The notes beneath the pieces were generated by a model that had not been told where the DNA came from, ran no database searches, and saw only the letters and a program-made list of their open reading frames with translations. Source: Leptolyngbyaceae cyanobacterium CSSed165cm_216 (GTDB lineage: Bacteria > Cyanobacteriota > Cyanobacteriia > Phormidesmidales > Phormidesmidaceae). From it: 9,829 bases of DNA. The stretch lies in the NCBI GenBank assembly GCA_007135385.1, contig SLIY01000337.1, positions 1-9,829 on the forward strand, given 5' to 3'. The position numbers and the translations under genes are program-made. Positions 6,042-9,829 of the stretch are shown one piece after another (the first letter of the stretch is position 1; the number at the start of each line of letters is the position of its first letter).

Positions 6042-6113
6042 CTGTCGAAGTAGGCAGGGGTGGGTTATTTCGGGTATCAGGGTCCTCTCCTGATTTCCCC
6101 ATCTATCCCCCAC

Positions 6114-6131
6114 CTAATCGCCAAAGTGACG
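6114..6131. repeat. Exact 18-bp duplication of the icd gene end
   Basis: CTAATCGCCAAAGTGACG is identical to 6241-6258, which on the minus strand encodes the last five codons (RHFGD) and the TAG stop of icd. The two copies bracket 109 bp (6132-6240). The region beyond the duplicate does not resemble the icd coding sequence, so this is not a plain tandem duplication of the gene end. Confidence 0.9.
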
Positions 6132-6138
6132 CCGGTAC

Positions 6139-6206
6139 AGATCCCAGGGTTCTGCCTTGGGATGCTCGGAAGCTCATGGTCAATTAGTCCAAGGCCCCTG
6201 GGATCT
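6139..6206 (-). terminator. Long hairpin downstream of icd, possible terminator
   Basis: AGATCCCAGGG (6139-6149) pairs perfectly with CCCTGGGATCT (6196-6206). GCCTTGG (6154-6160) pairs with CCAAGGC (6189-6195) on the inside, leaving a 4-nt bulge and a 28-nt loop. It starts 35 bp after the icd stop in icd's direction and lies inside the 109-bp segment bracketed by the 18-bp repeats. A tandem GCTCTAG (6224-6237) lies between it and icd. Without a U-run its terminator role is inferred from position. Confidence 0.5.
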
Positions 6207-6240
6207 TGACAGCCTCTACCGATGCTCTAGGCTCTAGGCG

Positions 6241-7668
6241 CTAATCGCCAAAGTGACGAATAATCGCCTCAGCAAACTCCGAGCACTTGAGCGGGGGCTG
6301 CACCGGCGGTTCCATCAACCGGGCTAGGTCATAGGTGACTTCTCGGTTGGCGATCGCGCCACCAATCCCCTTTTTGATCAGATCGGCGGCCTCTTGCCAG
6401 CCCATATATTCCAGCATCATCACCCCTGAGAGGATGACAGAACCGGGGTTAATTCGATCGAGCCCCGCATGTTTAGGGGCGGTACCATGGGTGGCCTCAA
6501 AAATGGCGCAGGTGTCACCAATATTGGCCCCTGGCCCCATGCCCAGCCCCCCCACAATCGCGGCGGCGGCATCGGACAAGTAGTCGCCATTCAGGTTCAT
6601 GGTGGCCAAAATCGAGTACTCATCGGGGCGAGTCTGGATTTGCTGGAAGATACTATCGGCAATGCGATCGTTGACCATTACCTTTTCTTTCCACTGGCCA
6701 TTGCCGTGGGTATCCCAGATGGCTTCTAAAATTCCCTTAACCTCCTCGCAGGCTTCGGCCTTTTTTTCGGGAGTTAGGGCATCGTAGCCGGGTTCCACCT
6801 GGCGGGCATTGTCCTCAATGGAAATATCGGGATTATGCTCTTTATTGCTCAGCACCCAGGATTCTCGCTCCGTCACACATTCCGCCCGAAATTCGGTGGT
6901 CGCTAACTCGTACCCCCAATCCCGGAACGCCCCTTCTGTGTATTTCATAATGTTGCCCTTATGCACCAGGGTGACCTGCTGCTTGGCTTTAGGCAGCTGT
7001 AGGGCATGCTTCATGGCCCGCCGCACCAGCCGCTGGGTACCAGTTTTACTAATGGGCTTAATGCCAATGCCAGCATCCAGCGGGATTTGTTTTTTACCGT
7101 GTTCTGGGGTGGCGGGAATTAAATCAGTGTTCAGGATCTTGATTAGCTGGTCACAAATGGGGTCCCCCTGCTTCCATTCGATGCCGAGGTAAATGTCCTC
7201 AGTATTTTCCCGGTAGATGATCACATCTAGCTTTTCAGGACTGCGGTGGGGAGACGGGGTGCCAGCATAGTACGTACAGGGTCGAACACAGGCATAGAGA
7301 TCGTTAATTTGCCGCAAAGCCACGTTTAACGAGCGAATGCCACCCCCAATCGGGGTCGTCAATGGCCCCTTAATCGCTACCCCATATTCGCGAATTGCTT
7401 GCAGGGTATCTTCTGGCAAGTATTGAAACGTGCCGTACTGTTCACAGGCTTCGTCGCCAGCGTACACCTTAAACCAGACAATTTCCCGCTTGCTACCGTA
7501 GGCTGTCGCCACCGCCGCATCAAATACCCGCTGAGCCGCAGGCCAAATATCGACCCCCGTTCCATCCCCACGAATGTAGGGAACTATAGGCGTATCTGGT
7601 ACGACAGGTTCGCCATCTTTAAAGGTGATGCGTTCACCCACGGAGGGAGGAGTAATTCGTTCGTACAT
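6241..7668 (-). CDS. icd: NADP-dependent isocitrate dehydrogenase
   Basis: Icd oxidatively decarboxylates isocitrate to 2-oxoglutarate in the cytosol, reducing NADP. In cyanobacteria 2-oxoglutarate is mainly the carbon skeleton for GS-GOGAT and the signal read by PII and NtcA. From ATG at 7668 the product is 475 residues starting MYERITPP. An in-frame TTG at 7692 would add eight residues and is less likely. Visible are YIRGDGTGVDIWP, Ser113 in IRSLNVALRQ (the E. coli phosphorylation-site position), Arg119, Arg129, Arg153, Tyr160, the Lys in LVHKGNIMKYTEG, and Asp362/Asp366 in GDYLSD. NADP preference is shown by HGTAPKH (394-400) with Tyr446 and Arg450 in VTYDLARLM. Residues of about 262-325 form an insertion absent from the E. 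coli enzyme. Its last 18 bp are duplicated at 6114-6131. HIP1 site: 6350-6357. Confidence 0.97.
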   Translation of the reverse strand: MYERITPPSVGERITFKDGEPVVPDTPIVPYIRGDGTGVDIWPAAQRVFDAAVATAYGSKREIVWFKVYAGDEACEQYGTFQYLPEDTLQAIREYGVAIKGPLTTPIGGGIRSLNVALRQINDLYACVRPCTYYAGTPSPHRSPEKLDVIIYRENTEDIYLGIEWKQGDPICDQLIKILNTDLIPATPEHGKKQIPLDAGIGIKPISKTGTQRLVRRAMKHALQLPKAKQQVTLVHKGNIMKYTEGAFRDWGYELATTEFRAECVTERESWVLSNKEHNPDISIEDNARQVEPGYDALTPEKKAEACEEVKGILEAIWDTHGNGQWKEKVMVNDRIADSIFQQIQTRPDEYSILATMNLNGDYLSDAAAAIVGGLGMGPGANIGDTCAIFEATHGTAPKHAGLDRINPGSVILSGVMMLEYMGWQEAADLIKKGIGGAIANREVTYDLARLMEPPVQPPLKCSEFAEAIIRHFGD

Positions 7669-7845
7669 CGCAAATTGCCCACGAAACGACAAAACAACCC
7701 ATAGTCTAATCCGGTTTTGTGGCTTAGAACCGCTTATTTCATACCGTTTTCTGGTTTCCCTAGCGGCTATCCTTAGCGCCTCTTTTTTCTGCCTGTAGGC
7801 TCTGGCCTATGGCCCATGTCCTGACTATCGTTGAAGCCTTGAACC
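7669..7845. promoter_or_regulatory. Divergent promoter region between icd and the response regulator gene
   Basis: The two genes start back to back 177 bp apart, so promoters for both must lie here. A TAGACT hexamer on the minus strand (about 7700-7705) could be an icd -10, without a good -35. I looked for the NtcA consensus GTA-N8-TAC on both strands and did not find it. Neither gene start has a clear Shine-Dalgarno. Confidence 0.5.
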
Positions 7846-8481
7846 ATGAGCACAGTCCTAATTGTTGATGATGACCAGATTCTACAGATGGCCCTCACCC
7901 GTCGGTTAAAGACCCAAGGATTTGAGGTGATCAATGCATTGTCGGGCCAAGAAGCCCTTACCCTGCTCCATCGACAACCAGCTGATGTGGTGGTTTCCGA
8001 TGTGGTGATGCCAGAAATGAGTGGGTTTGAATTTTGCCATCAACTGCGATCTAGACCAGGGGGCGACATCATCCCATTCATTTTTTTGTCCAGTCAAGGG
8101 GATGTGGATGACCGGGTCAAAGGCCACCTGATTGGAGCCGATGACTATTTGGTGAAACCGTTTCATGTCAAAGAGCTGATCGCGAAAGTCAAGGGGGCGA
8201 TCGCCCGTTCCCAACGGCTGTATAAGGCGATGACGCCATCCCAATCAACCCCTCCCCCATTGCCCCTCACCCCAGCCGAAGAAAAAGTGTTTTGGCAAGT
8301 GGTGCAGGGGTTTACCAATAAACAGATTGGCGAGCATCTGTTTATCAGCCCCCGTACGGTCCAAACTCATCTCAGCAATATACTGGCCAAACTTAAGCTG
8401 GGAAATCGCTCTCAGTTGGTGCGCTTTGCGTTTGAACAGGGGTATCAGCCCCCACAAGAGCCAAAAGAGCAGAGTCCCTAG
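7846..8481 (+). CDS. NarL/FixJ-type response regulator (REC plus LuxR HTH)
   Basis: The 211-residue cytosolic DNA-binding regulator begins with a receiver domain (1-120). It has the acidic cluster Asp8-Asp9-Asp10, phospho-acceptor Asp52 in VVVSDVVMPEMSG, switch Ser82 in FIFLSSQ and Lys104-Pro105 in DDYLVKPF. A proline-rich linker (131-140) leads to a LuxR-type helix-turn-helix (141-200): LTPAEEKVFWQVVQGFTNKQ, then ISPRTVQTHLSNILAKL as recognition helix. All residues needed for phosphorylation are present. FIFLSS plus ADDYLVKPF recalls the cyanobacterial/plastid Ycf29 (TctD-like) regulators, but I would not name it on that alone. No intact kinase is beside it; the only kinase-like gene here is 4.4 kb away and degenerate. 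Its TAG interlocks with the nadB stop. HIP1 site: 8197-8204. Confidence 0.93.
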   Translation: MSTVLIVDDDQILQMALTRRLKTQGFEVINALSGQEALTLLHRQPADVVVSDVVMPEMSGFEFCHQLRSRPGGDIIPFIFLSSQGDVDDRVKGHLIGADDYLVKPFHVKELIAKVKGAIARSQRLYKAMTPSQSTPPPLPLTPAEEKVFWQVVQGFTNKQIGEHLFISPRTVQTHLSNILAKLKLGNRSQLVRFAFEQGYQPPQEPKEQSP

Positions 8482-9829
8482 TCAACCCTGGCACGACGCC
8501 ACCCCTGCTGCTGATTCACCAGGGTGTGGGCCTGCCAGTCGACAGCGGTGGCTGGAAAGTCGCTACGGTAATGACCGCCCCGGCTCTCAGTCCGAAAGGC
8601 AGCACTGCGGAGGATCAAGTCGGCTATGTCGTAGAGGTTGCGCAGTTCGCCCCAAGCCCGCATTTGATCGTGGCTGAGGTGGCGGGGGAAGGGGCAGGCT
8701 ACCCCTGGAACTAGCGCCTTAACCCATTGACTGAGGGGGGTGGCTTGGGCCTGCTGATGCCAGGTGAGTACGGTGGCGATCGCCGCCTCTAGCCCCTGTT
8801 GATGGCGACTAATCGCGGCCCGGTCCCACATCAACTGGGTCAGTTGGTGCCGCTGGCGCTGCATCATCTCCAGGCTGTGATCCTTCCAGTCAGAGGTATT
8901 GGGCCAGTCCGGGGCATTAGGCAGAGCCTCTGGGGTCAAAGGGTTGTAGGGGTGGGGCTTCACCAACCCTGGCTGCAGGGGTAAGTGGGCCAGTTCAGCC
9001 CCATACACCAGACATTCCAGCAGGGAATTGCTGGCTAGGCGGTTGGCCCCATGGACGCCAGTACTGGCGTTTTCCCCCACCGCATAGAGGCGGGGTATGG
9101 TCGTCTGGCTGTGTAGGTCGGTGGTAATACCCCCCATCCAGTAGTGGGCGGCGGGAGAGACAGGCACCGGTTGACTGAGCGGATCGCAGCCCCAGGTGCG
9201 ACACACCTTGATGATGTTGGGAAAGCGATACTGTAGCCGATCAGTGGCGATAGGGCGCATGTCAAGCCAGACGTGGGGTTTGCCCGTGCGCTGCAAGTGA
9301 TGAAAAATGGCGCGGCTGACCACATCCCGGGGGGCCAGTTCCCCATCGGGGTGATAGGCCTTGGCGAAGCGATCGCCGTCGTCGTCCACCAGATGTGCCC
9401 CCTCCCCCCGTACCGCTTCACTAATGAGAAACGGCGGTACGCCGGGTTGGGTCAGACAGGTGGGGTGAAACTGGACAAATTCCAAATCCCGCAACTGCCC
9501 CCCCGCCCGCCAGGCCATAGCTACCCCATCGCCAGTGCTAGCAGCAGGGTTGGTGGTGTGCACATAAACTTGGCCACCACCGCCGGTAGCCAGCACCGTC
9601 GCCTGGGCGGATATCCACTGCAGCTGGCCTTGATCAGCCACCAATGCCCCTTGACATTGCCCCCGGTGCAACCACAAATCGATCGCAAAGGCCCCTTCTA
9701 ACACGGTGATGTTAGGCCGCTGTAAGACGGCCTCCGCCAAAATAGACACCACCGCCCGACCTGTGGTGTCAGCGGCATGCAAAACCCGACGACGGGAGTG
9801 GGCTGCTTCTAGGGTCATGGCCAACTGGC
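8478..9829 (-). CDS. nadB: L-aspartate oxidase, 5'-truncated by the window edge
   Basis: NadB is a flavoenzyme that oxidises L-aspartate to iminoaspartate, which NadA condenses with dihydroxyacetone phosphate to quinolinate, the first committed steps of de novo NAD synthesis. About 449 residues are visible; the family is about 530-560, so the N-terminal FAD dinucleotide motif lies beyond the window. Seen in order: AAHSRRRVLHAADTTGRA, VLATGGGGQVYVHTTNP with STGDGVAMA, DLEFVQFHPT, EAVRGEGAHLVDDDGDRF, the active-site segment ELAPRDVVSRAI, SPAAHYWMGGI, and the FAD-binding ENASTGVHGANRLASNSLLE. The C-terminal helical domain ends in the typical RSAAFRTESRGGHYRSDFP. A TTG at 9824 is inside the conserved region and is not the start. 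No residue of the visible active site is missing. HIP1 sites: 8776 and 9369. Confidence 0.96.
   Translation of the reverse strand, partial: QLAMTLEAAHSRRRVLHAADTTGRAVVSILAEAVLQRPNITVLEGAFAIDLWLHRGQCQGALVADQGQLQWISAQATVLATGGGGQVYVHTTNPAASTGDGVAMAWRAGGQLRDLEFVQFHPTCLTQPGVPPFLISEAVRGEGAHLVDDDGDRFAKAYHPDGELAPRDVVSRAIFHHLQRTGKPHVWLDMRPIATDRLQYRFPNIIKVCRTWGCDPLSQPVPVSPAAHYWMGGITTDLHSQTTIPRLYAVGENASTGVHGANRLASNSLLECLVYGAELAHLPLQPGLVKPHPYNPLTPEALPNAPDWPNTSDWKDHSLEMMQRQRHQLTQLMWDRAAISRHQQGLEAAIATVLTWHQQAQATPLSQWVKALVPGVACPFPRHLSHDQMRAWGELRNLYDIADLILRSAAFRTESRGGHYRSDFPATAVDWQAHTLVNQQQGWRRARVD

Larger units (their letters stand above)
5833..6240. other. Repeat-rich intergenic region between icd and the glycosyltransferase gene
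   Basis: These 408 bp hold a CCAAAAACT/AGTTTTTGG inverted repeat (5918-5943), a tandem GGGTTTC heptad (5949-5962), the second copy of the 54-bp dispersed repeat (5988-6041), a duplicated tail of icd (6114-6131) and a long hairpin (6139-6206). The glycosyltransferase promoter must lie here, reading leftward, but I see no convincing -35/-10 pair. No coding potential is convincing. Confidence 0.75.

Noticed and set aside
5893..6113. Two overlapping minus-strand frames of about 70 codons between icd and the glycosyltransferase gene.
   Set aside because: Both are translations of the dispersed repeat at 5988-6041 and its flanks.
7669..7845. Possible NtcA-binding site for icd.
   Set aside because: No GTA-N8-TAC palindrome is present on either strand.

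Overview
The window is chromosomal DNA from a cyanobacterium. Ten perfect copies of the HIP1 octamer GCGATCGC fall in 9.8 kb, against about 0.15 expected by chance. The proteins also have cyanobacterial character: an isocitrate dehydrogenase that is 475 codons from its best ATG and carries an extra internal segment compared with the 416-residue E. coli enzyme, and an ArgG with cyanobacterial-type sequence. Genes are GC-rich and tightly packed. The non-coding stretches are long and crowded with small repeats.

Layout. Positions 1-1097 (+) hold the 3' part of argG (arginine synthesis). Positions 1098-2018 are a 0.9-kb gene-free stretch made largely of palindromic and dispersed repeats. A small, AT-richer ORF for a single-pass membrane protein follows at 2019-2207 (+). 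Positions 2208-2630 contain a strong hairpin and a 109-bp MITE-like element with near-perfect terminal inverted repeats, flanked by a 10-bp target-site duplication. A minus-strand cluster then reads leftward: a GT-C glycosyltransferase (5832-4108), a TsaC/YrdC-type threonylcarbamoyl-AMP synthase (4079-3447) and a small histidine-kinase-like protein with a degenerate ATP-binding domain (3398-2631). Positions 5833-6240 are a second repeat-rich stretch, holding an inverted copy of a repeat found downstream of argG and a 109-bp insert flanked by an exact 18-bp duplication of the icd gene end. icd (7668-6241, -) is divergent from a NarL/FixJ-type response regulator (7846-8481, +). The regulator converges on nadB (9829-8478, -, 5' end outside the window) and the two stop codons interlock on a shared CTAG.

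Functionally the genes are mostly housekeeping. ArgG serves arginine, NadB the quinolinate/NAD pathway, Icd makes 2-oxoglutarate for nitrogen assimilation, and TsaC acts in tRNA t6A synthesis. Two signalling proteins and one membrane glycosyltransferase are added. I see no defence island, CRISPR array, tRNA or prophage. The most interesting signals are the small non-autonomous elements and insertion scars between genes and the kinase that has lost its ATP-binding motifs.
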